Origin: Harmothoe impar
Taxonomy: Eukaryota > Annelida > Polychaeta > Phyllodocida > Polynoidae
DNA: 64,000 nt
NCBI GenBank assembly: GCA_947462335.1
Contig: OX381715.1
Span: 45,911,472 to 45,975,471 of the forward strand
Direction: 5' to 3'
Below, piece after piece: positions 44,620-56,140 of this stretch. The translations under genes were made by a program, and so were the position numbers. The number at the start of each line of letters is the position of its first letter. The first letter of the stretch is position 1. Below the pieces are notes generated by a model, which ran no database searches, was not told where the DNA came from, and saw nothing but the letters and a program-made list of their open reading frames with translations.

Positions 44620-45025
44620 CAATTTGGGGAGGTAACTTTATTTTCACCCCCCCCCCCCCAAAATAAAAAGGGAGTTCAAAAGTTTTACCCCCCCCCCCCC
44701 CCCGCCGGATCATGGAGTTTTACGTCATTAAATGGTTCTACTAAAAATGTTTGTATTCACAACGTTATTTAACGTCATTTAACGTTTCATATGGCTATGG
44801 TTTATCACCCAAATATTGGCAATATATAACAGTCTTTGAATTATCAACCATAGCTTTACTAAAAACTGATTGAGTGGTCTAGATTTGCCTTCTTTTTTTA
44901 AAACAAAGGGTAGACAGGAGAGGTTCGAGTCCTATTGAGGCCGGAGGGTTGATTTACGTTTTCATAACCTTCAGAAAACGTTGTAACGTCATTTTGTAAC
45001 GTCAAACAACGTTTTCTTGTTATAT
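44620..45025. repeat. C-run block and a possible AACGTT-family fragment
   Basis: C runs near 44648 and 44691-44703 resemble Harbinger-like interiors. From 44760, ACAACGTTATTTAACGTC and GTAACGTCAAACAACGTTTT frame a GGTTCGAGTCCTATTGAGG B-box-like word (44922), similar to the contents of the 31310-33407 element. Termini are not clear. Confidence 0.45.
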
Positions 45026-45685
45026 GGATCGGCCATAGGAAACGTATGGCTCAATCAGCCATATATCCCAGGACACAGTGCACAGGACATTGAATCAATA
45101 TTGAAAAACGATTGTCAACGTTGATTCAATCCATTGGGATAGAGCCTTATGGAATCTGACATTTTATTGGGTTTACCCTGTGGACTGTACCCTTATATGA
45201 CCCCCATACTCCATGCGCAGTGGGTCTAATTGTCATTACTGGATGCAGTAAATCATGGCCATTAGCTACAGACCTAAAGAGCTATCATGAAGTGATGCCA
45301 TTAGCAGCTGATTCTACTTACACAAGGTTACCAACGAGGTACAACTCAACATCCTGCAGATATCGATCTAGCATGTGATGGGACAGTTTTTGATTACATA
45401 CTTGGAAGTATTGATAGTTACCACAACCTTCCCTGACTTAGCTGACATGTCATTTGCTGTTTAAAAGCAGGTGGTGCATGTTTGGTCATGAGGACGCATT
45501 TCAATGTCAACGTTCATTATCATAGCGATCCATGAAACATGTTTACTCACAACCTGGCCAAATTGTAGCCAAATTCTATTTGTTTATGATTATAGTATGT
45601 TAGTTTGCCACAGACATACCAGAGTTGTACCACTATAGCCATAGGGTAACCCATTGGGCAGAAGACCATGATTCAACGTTGCTAA

Positions 45686-46422
45686 GGGAGGGTTCATTAT
45701 TTATGGCAGGGGGGGGTGAGCGTTTGGCAAATCGAATACGTCAAAAATAATTGGCCCCCCCCCTTCGAATAGGTTGAAAAAAAAGGCCCCCCCCCCCCTC
45801 CGAATAGGTTGAAAAAAAAGCGCCCCCCCCCTCACCCTGGATCGTTTTCAACTTTATTACAAAAACAATGTTGGTGTCTACTAATTGTATGCATTTAATC
45901 CTGGGCACTTTTTTACCTACAATTTACTACCTTGCAACAAATACATCCATTCGTAAGGTGTTTTAGTGTAAACGTCTCATGATACTCGCTGGTGAGTGAT
46001 AATAGTCAAACCTCAGACACTTACATACCGTTGAGTTTAAGGGCCCCAGTGCTTATAAATTGGAAGCTCCCATACCCTCAGTGCTTACATGAGGCCGGCA
46101 CTTTTTTGAAGACTGACAAAACGGTGGGCTATTCTGAGTGTCAAAAGTGATGCAGTGAGAAATTTGATGGGAGTTTGAGGAAAATTTTAGAAAATTTTGA
46201 AAATATTGACATAATTTGGTAAAATATAACAGTCTGTTACCAAAATTCGCGACATTTCAACGTACTAAATTCGCGACATTTTTAGGAATACCCCTAAAAA
46301 AAAAGCCCCCCCCTAAGAATAGGGTAAAAAAAAAAGGCCCCCCCCCTTTGAATACCCCTAAAAAAAATTGCCCCCCCCTCAAATGCTCACCCCCCCCCCT
46401 GCCATAAATAATGAACCCTCCC
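45686..46422. mobile_element. PIF/Harbinger-like MITE, second family
   Basis: GGGAGGGTTCATTATTTATG and its inverse CATAAATAATGAACCCTCCC are perfect ends continuing through GCAGGGGGGGGTGAGC. TAA flanks both sides, a TWA duplication. Next to both ends are CCCCCCC runs separated by TTCGAATAGGTTGAAAAAAA or AATACCCCTAAAAAAA. The termini are a variant of those at 43861, so the two families are related. Confidence 0.92.
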
Positions 46423-46425
46423 TAA

Positions 46426-47500
46426 CTGGTTTATGGAGAAAGTTGATGTCAGCACATCCCGCTGCATTCGCCCGTATTTGCGTTAATGCCCATGCACAAT
46501 ATATATGACTTTGGCCGATTGGAGCCAAGTGGACGGTGGTGATAAATGATACATCTTAAATTGTTCCATATTTAAAAGACATACATTACTATCACAGGGC
46601 TGAATTTAGGTTTGGTCCGTATGGGTCCTATGGACCTGCTGACCAGCCTTCGGCAGTGTTGGTTTCAAAACTATATCATCATATCAGGGCTGAATGGGCT
46701 ATATTAGGCTAAACATGTACAGGTTTTATGACCCAAGAGGCCCAAAAACAGCTCTTCTTTCCCAATAGGCTTCGGGTTATTGGCCTTTTGGAGCAAAATT
46801 CTGAAAATGTAAAAATATGGCCACCAGTATTAAATGTTATTGGTCCATCAGTTTGCTTCTTACTAGTAATCCGAAAAAAAGTAATTAAGTGTAGAGGAGT
46901 ACACTTATGTGGGCTGCTATAGTTTTTGACACAGACATGTTTGACATCGTTTTTCCGACATAGCTGACATAGTTTGCGTTGTTTCATAGGTATGTGCCCT
47001 TGTCCAGGTATAAGGCTGATATGTCATGATATTTTCCCCCATCACTTACAATGACGTCATGGGGTAATAGGGCATCACTAGGTAGTAATATATTGTTACC
47101 TATAGCATGTCATCTAAAGCCGTGACGTATAAGTAGTATGTTTACAAACACTAGAGCTATAAAGTGTATTCATGATGATAATTATAGCATTAATTCCACT
47201 GAGAAACTTCGGCCGTGCATTTCCTCTATAAATTCGGTCGTACAGCCCAATTGACAAAGGACATTATAGGACCAATATTTCTTTATCAATATGACCACCA
47301 CACACTGGGGGAAGTTCGGCGTATTCAGGAGCCCAAATATTTCCTATATTATAACATCAGTCATCTAGAGCCCAGTGGGTGGTGGCCATTACATGGCATT
47401 TTCTTATTGACCAAAATATCATGCAACGGTAGAAAACGTTCTGCCATTAAGGTCAGGATAAAGTAAAACAAGAAATATTTACAATTTACTATTTCCCGCA
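46426..47500. other. No gene recognised
   Basis: A minus-strand frame of 92 codons (46709-46987) and a plus frame at 47215 have no domain I know. I see no repeat structure. Confidence 0.45.
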
Positions 47501-47502
47501 CA

Positions 47503-47999
47503 TTTACCATTTTTTAATTTGACATAGGCTTCATGCTCCGCTCACTCACACTTACAGAGGTGTGGACGCCCTGAGGGCCGGACTTGAGGGGTAGCCTACT
47601 TGGGGTGAGCTATATAGGTGTCAGGCTCCGAGCACTCACACATACAGAGGTGTGTGCGGCCTGAGGGGTGCCTGGGCATGCAGGTGTGAGCTATAGGTGT
47701 CAGGCTCCGAGCACTCACACATACAGAGGTGTGTGCGGCCTGAGGGGTGCCTGGGCATGCAGGTGTGAGCTATAGGTGTCAGGTTCCGAGCACTCACACA
47801 TACAGAGGTGTGAGCTATAGGTGTCAGGCTCCGAGCACTCACACATACAGAGGTGTGAGCTATAGGTGTCAGGCTCCGAGCACTCACACATACAGAGGTG
47901 TGAGCTATAGGTGTCAGGCTCCGAGCACTCACACATACAGAGGTGTGTGCGGCCTGAGGGGCGGAGCATGAAGCCTATGTCAAATTAAAAAATGGTAAA
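47503..47999. mobile_element. Inverted-repeat element enclosing a 45/79-bp minisatellite
   Basis: Arms 47503-47541 and 47961-47999 are perfect 39-base inverted repeats (starting TTTACCATTTTTTAATTTGA). Between them is an array whose unit is GAGCTATAGGTGTCAGGCTC then CGAGCACTCACACATACAGAGGTGT. Six units start near 47606, 47687, 47766, 47811, 47856 and 47901. The earlier ones carry an extra 34-base piece with GTGCGGCCTGAGGGGTGCCT. Confidence 0.9.
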
Positions 48000-48410
48000 A
48001 AAAACAGAATTTACCATGATTAAAGAAACACTGTGGTATAGTGTAGTAAAATATTACAATAGTATACCATAGTTCCATATGTTAGGTTAACTACTCTTGT
48101 ATAGCCAACTAAACTATGGTAAATTATAGTATCAAAACTATAGTTTGCTATCATCCAAACTATGCCCCACATGACCCAGATCGCAACACTCTCCCTGTCC
48201 AAATCGTAGAGTGTGTGATTTGGAGAATGCAGTAATGTGGCAGAGCTGTTGCGATTTCAAATCCCACAGTATCAATAAGCAAGAATTTCAGACCCATTTA
48301 TCGCATTGTGGGATTCGACTTATAGAATCAGGCAATTAGTGGTGTCAACATGGGATTTTATCAGTTAATTGAGGAGTTCATTTAGTCTAGTCGGTCTTCC
48401 ACCCTTTAAG

Positions 48411-49024
48411 GTCCGTCATCCTGTGTGATACGACATTGACAGGTATGATATTAGTATATCACTGACAACACTCCGTCATCATTGGTGATACGACATTGAC
48501 AGGTATGATATTAGTATATTACTGACAACACTCCGTCATCCTTGGTGATAAGACATTGACAGGTATGATATTAGTATATCACTGACAACACTCTGTCATC
48601 CTTGGTGATACGACATTGACAGGTATGATATTAGTATATTACTGACAACACTCTGTCATCCTTGGTGATACGACATTGACAGGTATGATATTAGTATATT
48701 ACTGACAACACTCCGTCATCATTGGTGATAAGACATTGACAGGTATGATATTAGTATATCACTGACAACACTCCGTCATCATTGGTGATAAGACATTGAC
48801 AGGTATGATATTAGTATATCACTGACAACACTCCGTCATCCTTGGCGATACGACATTGACAGGTATGATATTAGTATATTACTGACAACACTCCGTCATC
48901 ATTGGTGATAAGACATTGACAGGTATGATATTAGTATATCACTGACAACACTCCGTCATCCTTGGCGATACGACAGTGACAGGTATAATATTAGTATATT
49001 ACTGACAACACTCCGTCATCATTG
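48411..49024. repeat. 60-bp satellite-like tandem repeat, 10 copies
   Basis: The unit begins CTCCGTCATCCTTGGTGATA and ends AGTATATCACTGACAACA. Each copy starts at nearly the same column, and copies differ only at a few sites (CGAC/AGAC, C/A before TTGG, ATATC/ATATT). The variants recur in a non-random order, suggesting amplification of multi-unit blocks. Confidence 0.97.
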
Positions 49025-49406
49025 TTAAGAATTTATATAGAAAATGTTGTTTCCATCTTACTGCATTACTGGCAGTATTAGCTCTAATTCGATACCAAAT
49101 ATGCCTAAATCTGTCCATTTTATGTTCTTTTCAGCAAAGATTAGCAAAAAATATTTTCCTCAAAACGTGTTTTCTATTGTGCACGTGCTGATGAGAAACC
49201 ATTTAACTTTTTTGAGTGGCCTTACAATAGTAAAGAATACTTGAAGTTATGACATGGAGCTATGGTATTTCTTCCGGTAAAGAAATTAAAGCCTGCCCTG
49301 TGTATAAGCCTGGTCAATTTGTCACTTAGTACTTATACACTGGGAATAACGGTATTACGTTAAGTGATTTTAAAACCAAAGGATGAGAACTGATGGGTAT
49401 TGCAGC

Positions 49407-49586
49407 AGCGTCATTCAGCGTGTGGTGCGTCTTTAGCGTCATTCAGCGTGTGGTGCGTCTTTAGCGTCATTCAGCGTGTGGTGCGTCTTTAGCGTCATTC
49501 AGCGTGTGGTGCGTCTTTAGCGTCATTCAGCGTGTGGTGCGTCTTTAGCGTCATTCAGCGTGTGGTGCGTCTTTAGCGTCATTCGG
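49407..49586. repeat. 28-bp minisatellite, about 6.5 copies
   Basis: The unit AGCGTCATTCAGCGTGTGGT then GCGTCTTT is repeated without change until the last partial copy. Confidence 0.96.
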
Positions 49587-49589
49587 CAT

Positions 49590-52500
49590 TTGCATGGTAG
49601 GCTCTTCTCACGCTATGTCCTAATTTGTTATTGGTGTCGATCCAGAATTATAGTTTTGAAAGTGAAAATGTTGAACGTTATTTGAAATCATGAGTAGCAA
49701 ATGATAAGGAGGAGCGCCCTCTAAGACCACCTGTTATCGTAACCAATGACAGACTACAAAAGGGATGTATGCATGCTAATGATGGGGCGGCTATTGCAAA
49801 ACTAGCGACAACCTAAAGGTATAAAGGTATAATGACCCATCGGCTTTCTGTAACCTACAAAGGCACACAAACTAAAAGTGCTTCTTTTCTTACCTAATAC
49901 TGAGATTCCATTATCAAAGTTACACTTTCAAATTTCAGAAGAAAATATTCCATTTAGCAATTTCGTTATCTTGATTCCATCATATGAAGGAACCCATTAA
50001 ATATTTCGCTTCAAAGAACAGTCCTATTCATTTTTGTTAAACCCAAAATATTGAAGTTTTTGATTTCAAAAAAGAAGTTCCGGACACATACATAGTGACA
50101 ACATCTAAAACTTCATATCAAATCCAGTCAACCCTCACTTCCTCGGATTTGTAAAATGCAAGGAGAATGTCTAAGGGAAGCAAATTATTGGAGGAATTAA
50201 GTCCATATATAATGGAACATATATAATGGCAGTGGCGAGGCAACTGTGTGAGGAAGTGAGGGATCCGAGGTAGTGAATGTTTCCTATTCAGGATGTTCGT
50301 TTTAAATTAATCTGAAAGCCTAGGTTTTGAAAACTACCATATCAAGAAAATCATATCTAGAGTCTACATATTTGCCTAAAACATCACTAGGCTATTCTGT
50401 TTGCTACTTCATCAACAGATTTTCATTTAGCTAAACCATACGTGAATGTTCGTTTTATGCTTTTCAGCTGGTATGAGGGGTGGATAAATATGCTTGATAA
50501 AGAAAGACGAATCGCACTCCTTAATTGTGTTTAACGTCAGTTCGCCATCGTACCACGTCATCATAAAGGCATATGTAACAATATCAAATCTCACGAGAGC
50601 GTGAGAGTTAAAGCTAGAAACAGGTAACGAAAGCATAGTTTATAAATAGATAATCATATGATATAACAATCGCAACTTTCGTTTACTTGCAGTGCGTCAC
50701 TGGCATGTACTACATTCCGATTTTGGTGCCAAGCCGTGTCAATCTTGAAAGTGAAAATATTGAGACCTGAGTGAAGCATGCAGTCATGATGTAACCGTTC
50801 AGCTACGTAATTACAGAATAGTAGTGGCACGGCCACTGGCTCATGGGGAAATGCTGAAAAATCCAAAGTTAAGTCTTAAGACCCATCGGCTATTTCCTTC
50901 TGGGAAAATGCCAGGAAACCTTTAATCAGAAAATGAAGTTTAGAAATCAACTGATGAAGATGAGTTGGGTTCTACAATGTAGTTACACCGGCCATGTCAC
51001 TGGGTATGGTGTGGTATCTGCCCGCTCACCGGGGGAGACGAGTAAAGGAGGTACATGCCACGGCTATCTTGTTTCAGATGTGTACAATTAGAAGTTGGGA
51101 CTGTTGGTGAGTTGGGGAGGGCATGTCCTGAAGCAGGCTGAGGGCGGGGAGGGGCCGTATTGTGGATGGTGAAGCACACCGAGAAACGTGACATGACAGA
51201 AACAATTATGAAGCAATGGATCTACCTAGAATAGACACCATGAGTATACAACCCTAGTTTCATGGAAATTATGTGGGAATACAAAATTAATTGGCGCAAA
51301 AGGTACCTTATTTGGGGCCTATGAAGGAGGCAGGTTTGTTTTCCGTTGTTGTTTTTGTTTATAATTCTTTGGACCAAAGCAGTACCAGGTACCGTTGAAG
51401 AGGACATATCTGTCCTACGACCAGCCTCCAGCTCAGTTTCCGCCACAATGTAGGGACTGGACCTGATATGTATGTATACATAGATGATGTTGGACTCGGA
51501 GACTGCTACAGAACGTGCTGCACTGCAGTCTGTGTAAAACTCTCATGAGTAGAGGAGAAACATCTTTACTGAAAATCTGAAATTTCGCCATTCCTGTTTA
51601 AAAAACAACAACACTATCCCTCCATACATATCTTTCTCAATTTTGGCAAATTCTTGGTCAAGAAGAACAAGCTCCGTCCAATTTCAGTCAGCTAACTGAT
51701 GGTCTGATTTCAGGAAATGACGTGTTAACAGGAAAATCAAACAAACTTTTGTTTTACATAGCGATTGGGGGAATCAGCGAGACATTCTGATGCCGTTGTC
51801 GTGATTTGCAACTAATTTTTGGTAGTTTCAACTATGATAATGTTTTTGCATGATAATCCGACCTACCTACACTAATTTAATTGTTCAACAACCAATGAAA
51901 ACGGAAGGTAGACCTGCCTAACTAAACTAATTTGAGGTCACTGAATCTAGAGATGATTATAAGCTGAATTCTTATCCCTAAACTGACATTCGGCTTGTAG
52001 GCTAGAACTAATTTAATTGGGTAAATAATGCTGAAATATCTGAGAAATTTAACATCAAGACTAGTGGATCAATCATAACTCGTTATAAGAACTCATCGTC
52101 ATGTGGAGTACACGTGTATAGTAAAGATACTTGATAAGTGATACTTCGAGGAAAATAGGTTTATAAATCTGTTTAAAATAGAGTAATTTGTCTATCCGGT
52201 ATTTTAAAATTTGTCGAGCAGTGTTTTCAAACCATATTGCCTGAAGCATAGTATATTGGCCTAACTATGTATACAAACGTTAAGGTTTCTAAAACACCCG
52301 TCAATACATCCATGGGGAGACCTTAATCCCATGTTAACGTTTTTCGTATTGATGTTTGGATTATCTGAGCTCAACACACTTTACAAGCTGCCTGCACTGA
52401 CACATTGGGAAGGTTTCAAGGTCGTCTTGTACTTACACGTTGTAGAAGAACCGTACTGTATTCTAAGTGAACAGCATAGAATAAACAAGTTTGAACCCTT

Positions 52501-52590
52501 CACATTGACAACCTGCCAGGTAACCATCCCACAAGAAGACCCTAGGGTTGTCAAGGTTGGTAAGCTAACAGGCCTAAATTTGTCACTAGA
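49590..52590. other. No gene recognised; one pogo-like MITE inside
   Basis: Apart from the short element at 50125-50285, this 3-kb interval contains only small frames without domain, and no strong repeats. Confidence 0.45.
50125..50285. mobile_element. Possible pogo/Tigger-like MITE
   Basis: CAGTCAACCCTCACTTCCTC then GGAT begins it, and ATCCGAGGTAGTGAATGTTT ends it, an imperfect inverse. The CAGT-ACCCTC start is the usual form of pogo/Tigger termini. A TATATAATGGAACATATATAATGG repeat is in the centre. Confidence 0.5.
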
Positions 52591-52596
52591 TACTTG

Positions 52597-52796
52597 TGCC
52601 TCTACAATGGGTACCCACAATTTTGACCATATCGCTGTGTCGTTTTTTTTAGCAGAAGGACCGTGTCATTGTGTCGATTTTTAGATATATAAGAAGATTT
52701 TTATCCTCAACTTTCCTGAGTCTGTCGATTTTTAAAAGGGCTTAAAACGGCTGTGTTGCCGTATTGCCCATGTTGAATTTTACCCATGTAGAGGCG
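52597..52796. mobile_element. CGACACGG-family hAT-like MITE, copy 4
   Basis: TGCCTCTACAATGGGT and ACCCATGTAGAGGCG are the ends. The flanks GATACTTG and CATACTTA match at 6 of 8 positions. The interior has TGTCGATTTTTAGA and TCTGTCGATTTTTAAAAGGG. A 117-codon plus frame (52331-52684) runs into the element and is therefore doubtful. Confidence 0.85.
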
Positions 52797-53093
52797 CATA
52801 CTTAATAAAATACTTCAGATAGATATAGAAATACTCAGTATTATATTGAGATGGGAATTAATCAATTTATCCCCCAGGCTACTTATTGTATGCTAGAGCT
52901 ACACCAAGCTACTGATACTAGACACGATTAAGGCTTGCATATGCCAGGTGGGTCTTCTAAGTGACAACTTTTGAGTGACAGCTCCCAAAGTCTTCAACTT
53001 GACTATGCTGTGTCTGGTCTGAAGAGTCCATACTTTTTTAGTGTATTTCCCCACAGACTTCCTTAGTATACAACTTACACCGTTAGGCCAAAG

Positions 53094-53354
53094 AAAAAAA
53101 GGTTTGTTTCAGGTAACATGGGCAGAAAGTCTAGGGTCGGTAGGTCGGATTTTTTTTACAGCCCCCTACGATACCTTTAGATTGAACAATAAAGGGTAAA
53201 ATGGGAATATTTTTTCCAAAAATTCTTCCCAAACCTAATATTGGCCCAAAAAGGGGTAAAAATATAAGAATTTCTTCATAATTGCATTCTAAAAAAGCAG
53301 GTCGGCCCCGTTTTGATAGGGTCGGTCTGGTGACCTGAAACAAACCTCTTTTTT
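53094..53354. mobile_element. MITE with AAAGGTTTGTTTCAGGT ends
   Basis: AAAGGTTTGTTTCAGGT and ACCTGAAACAAACCTCTTT are inverted ends. GGGTCGGTAGGTCGG and GGTCGGCCCCG lie beside them. A related phrase (GGGTCGGCCCC then AGAGGTTCGGTCGGG) lies near 28902-28935, perhaps another fragment. Confidence 0.75.
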
Positions 53355-53717
53355 GTCCTTTTATATCTTTGCTACCATCTACAATCACACTCAACCAATA
53401 ATAGATAATTGTTTACAGGTCAATAATAAATACAGTCTGTAAGAGACAAAAAAATCATCAACTAACAAGTCACATGCATGTATGTTTTTTGGTTAGGAAT
53501 TTGTGTTGCATCTAAAATAAAACTTCAAAGATTGAGCGTGTGAGTGGCCTCACAGATGACTCAGGGTAAGCTGGAGCTGGAGCTGGAGCTTATCATGTAC
53601 TAGATATAGTACTCCCTTATAATCATTCATTGGTCAATTCTGGCATCAGAAATGAATTCCTTGTTAAAAAGTACCCTCAAGTAATGTGCCATACATGTAT
53701 GTTATTCCATTTCAGGC

Positions 53718-53792
53718 CAGCAGGTGGGTGTGAGTGACCAGGTGGGTGTGGGAGAGCAGGTGGGTGTGGGTGTGCAGGTGGGTGTGGGCGAC
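53718..53792. repeat. Short GT-rich minisatellite
   Basis: About three to four units of CAGGTGGGTGTGGGTGTG-like sequence. The 70-codon frame starting in it (GVGVQVGVG) is repeat-driven. Confidence 0.85.
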
Positions 53793-53799
53793 AGTTGCG

Positions 53800-55320
53800 G
53801 GCATGTACCGCCTTTTGTCCCTATCAAAAAGCGAGTCCATCAGACGATAAACGGCGGAGATATGGATGGTACAATTTTGTCTGCACACATTGACATCTCA
53901 CGCAGTACGAGAAGTACCAGTGGTGCCACTCTTTGACCTGTGGCATGTGCTAGCCTCGCTTCCACCTCTCCTGTAGCCTCAAAACCACAAGAGCGGTGTC
54001 CAAGGTAAAACTGAAAAGCTAATTTGAATAAGGTAGATGTTTTTTTCTATTATCCTGAGGGCATTTTTAAATGAAAAGAGAGAAATACCAGCCAGATTAG
54101 GCTAAAACATCATTTCTCTCTTTCTGTTAACATTGGGTTCAATCTAGAGTTCATTTAGAGGATAGCAATTTAACAGTAGTTAAGAGTTTAGACAAAAGAG
54201 AGAAATTTGTACCCAAAGATTGCAGCTCAATATCATATGGGAAAAAAGAGATTTTTAATTTCTTTTCGAAGGAAACATTTATGGCCCGATCTTGCCCATC
54301 CATCCCTTTGGTCATTTGATGTCTATCTATTACACAGGGCCTATGATAGACATTCTCCTATGTAACAAAAAAGTCTTAAAACATGGTCCAGTCGTCATAT
54401 ATTACTCAGTTACCCTAAGTGAACTATTTTAGAGCTAACTTTGGGCATATTTCAGTAAGTGGACAGATCAGTAATACTGGTCTGATATAAGTAGGACTTA
54501 GCCTCACTCTCAGAGCGGAAATAGCACCTTTCTACCTCCAAATAAAGGAGTGTCATCCTTTGGAGGTGTGCAGAGGGTCATTTGCTAGAGGTGACAAGTG
54601 GGGGAGTGTAAAGGCAGACTAGAGTGCGGGAATGTGGAGTGAGGCGTGTCCCGCCTCCAGTGTTGTATGTGTGTATAGAAGCTATTGGATACAGTTTGAA
54701 TAAATAGCATAATCCATGGGATCATGACCATGTACAAGGTTAGCCAGCTATATCTATTTCACCAAGTTAACATTTGAGACAGACAGGGATGTACACTGAA
54801 AAAGTAAACCCGTATGTAGACTCTTCTAAGTGACAAGGAAGCTAGTCTTCTAGCTGGAGTTGTCAGATAGAAGACCCACTTAGCCTGTGACAGCCTAAAA
54901 CCTGACGTATTCCAGCTCTAGACTTCAGGGCTGATTAAGGACTTCCCCTATAAGTGGCATCAGTATATCATGCATTATGTATAAAGTGAGGGAATAAATT
55001 GCTTAATTTCTATGTTGATATTAATTGTGATTATCGAAATACACATCCATATTGTGATCAATGTTTTGATATAATTAAGAAAAAGAATATGTGTAGGGTA
55101 TAGACACCTCTTCTGTTTTTAGGCCTACGGTACAATAGCTGCAAGAAAATTCCCATTGGTATGACACAAACATATGTATAAAGACACACTAAAGGGTAGA
55201 AATACTCTCAATATAGACTTGGAGATATGGCATGGATTCCCCTAACATACCTATCTCTATGTTTGTATGACTTAGGCATTACAAACCTTAGAAGTAGAGA
55301 GAGCCATGGACACTAATTAA
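53800..55320. other. No gene recognised
   Basis: A+T-rich sequence without significant frames. A small stem (CCTCCAAA / TTTGGAGG) lies near 54536-54566. Confidence 0.5.
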
Positions 55321-55476
55321 CCCTAAGCTCAGAACCTAGTGTGTTGTGTTTGTGTTTAAATATTTTATTTGGCTATCGACATACAGATATTGGTTTCCTC
55401 CGTCGTGGCCAAAGGCAATGAGCCAGGCTTTTACATAAGATACATGCAGTATAGTCCAAGTGTGTGTGTGTGTGAC

Positions 55477-55890
55477 TTTCAGTTTCAGTAGCATTTTGTC
55501 TAGTTCACCCCATGGGTGAGGATGTTCTCAGAGATTTCCTGTTGAAACTCCTTGGAGTCAGTTAGATGTTGGATTGCCGGGTCGCAGAGATCCCACAGTT
55601 TCAAGCCTCTGATCAAAGGGCTTCTATCGTAGATGTCCCATTTTGGTCTTCTTGATTTTGGCATTCCCTCTCAGGTGTCTTGTAGGTGCCACTATGGTCT
55701 CTGGATTCTTGGAGATCTTGTGCATGTAGGTGGCTAGTTGTCTATTCCTATATGGATTTTCAGCTTCTCAATGTTAAATTCCTTGTGAAGTTCATCTACA
55801 TTTGCGTCCCTTGGGTTCCTGATTTGTGCACACACCCTTAGTGCATCATTCTGGCCCAACCTGAGCTCCACCTGCAGTGCAGACTAGTAG
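55477..55890 (-). pseudogene. Decayed LINE ORF2 tail
   Basis: On the minus strand, three partial frames join into one theme: LRLGQNDALRVCAQIRNPRD and HKEFNIEKL, then a frame shift to RQLATYMHKISKNPETIV, then RSPLIRGLKLWDLCDPAIQ. The SPLxRGxKLWD motif and the sequence around it resemble the C-terminal end of reverse-transcriptase proteins of non-LTR retrotransposons. Stops and shifts show it is dead. It ends in ACTGAAACTGAAA, a likely 3' tail. Confidence 0.55.
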
Positions 55891-55907
55891 AGGTCATGGT
55901 GCACAAG

Positions 55908-56140
55908 TTAACCCTTTAAGAACTGCATACTGCTTTAATGTGCTATGCTACTCTATGTCAATTATGATTCATGAATTCAGCCTTGGCTAGTATACTTGCC
56001 TGACTGTTGATACATTTCCATAGCGTCGGCATCATGTATGAACGTAGGGTGGCGAAGAGACTCGCCAGGACTTCATTCATGCATCATATTGATATCGTAA
56101 AATGCACATTTAGGGCAGTGTGCAGCCATTAAAGGTTTAA
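55908..56140. mobile_element. TTAA-type MITE
   Basis: TTAACCCTTTAAGAACTGCA and TGCAGCCATTAAAGGTTTAA are imperfect inverted ends. TTAACCCTTTA is shared with the element at 21445. It sits just beyond the start of the LINE remnant. Confidence 0.75.

Noticed and set aside
47606..47960. CRISPR-like array
   Set aside because: The units are directly contiguous without unique spacers, the host is a eukaryote, and the array is a minisatellite inside inverted arms.
52331..52684. Plus-strand frame of 117 codons
   Set aside because: Its last third lies in a MITE, and the rest has no recognisable domain.
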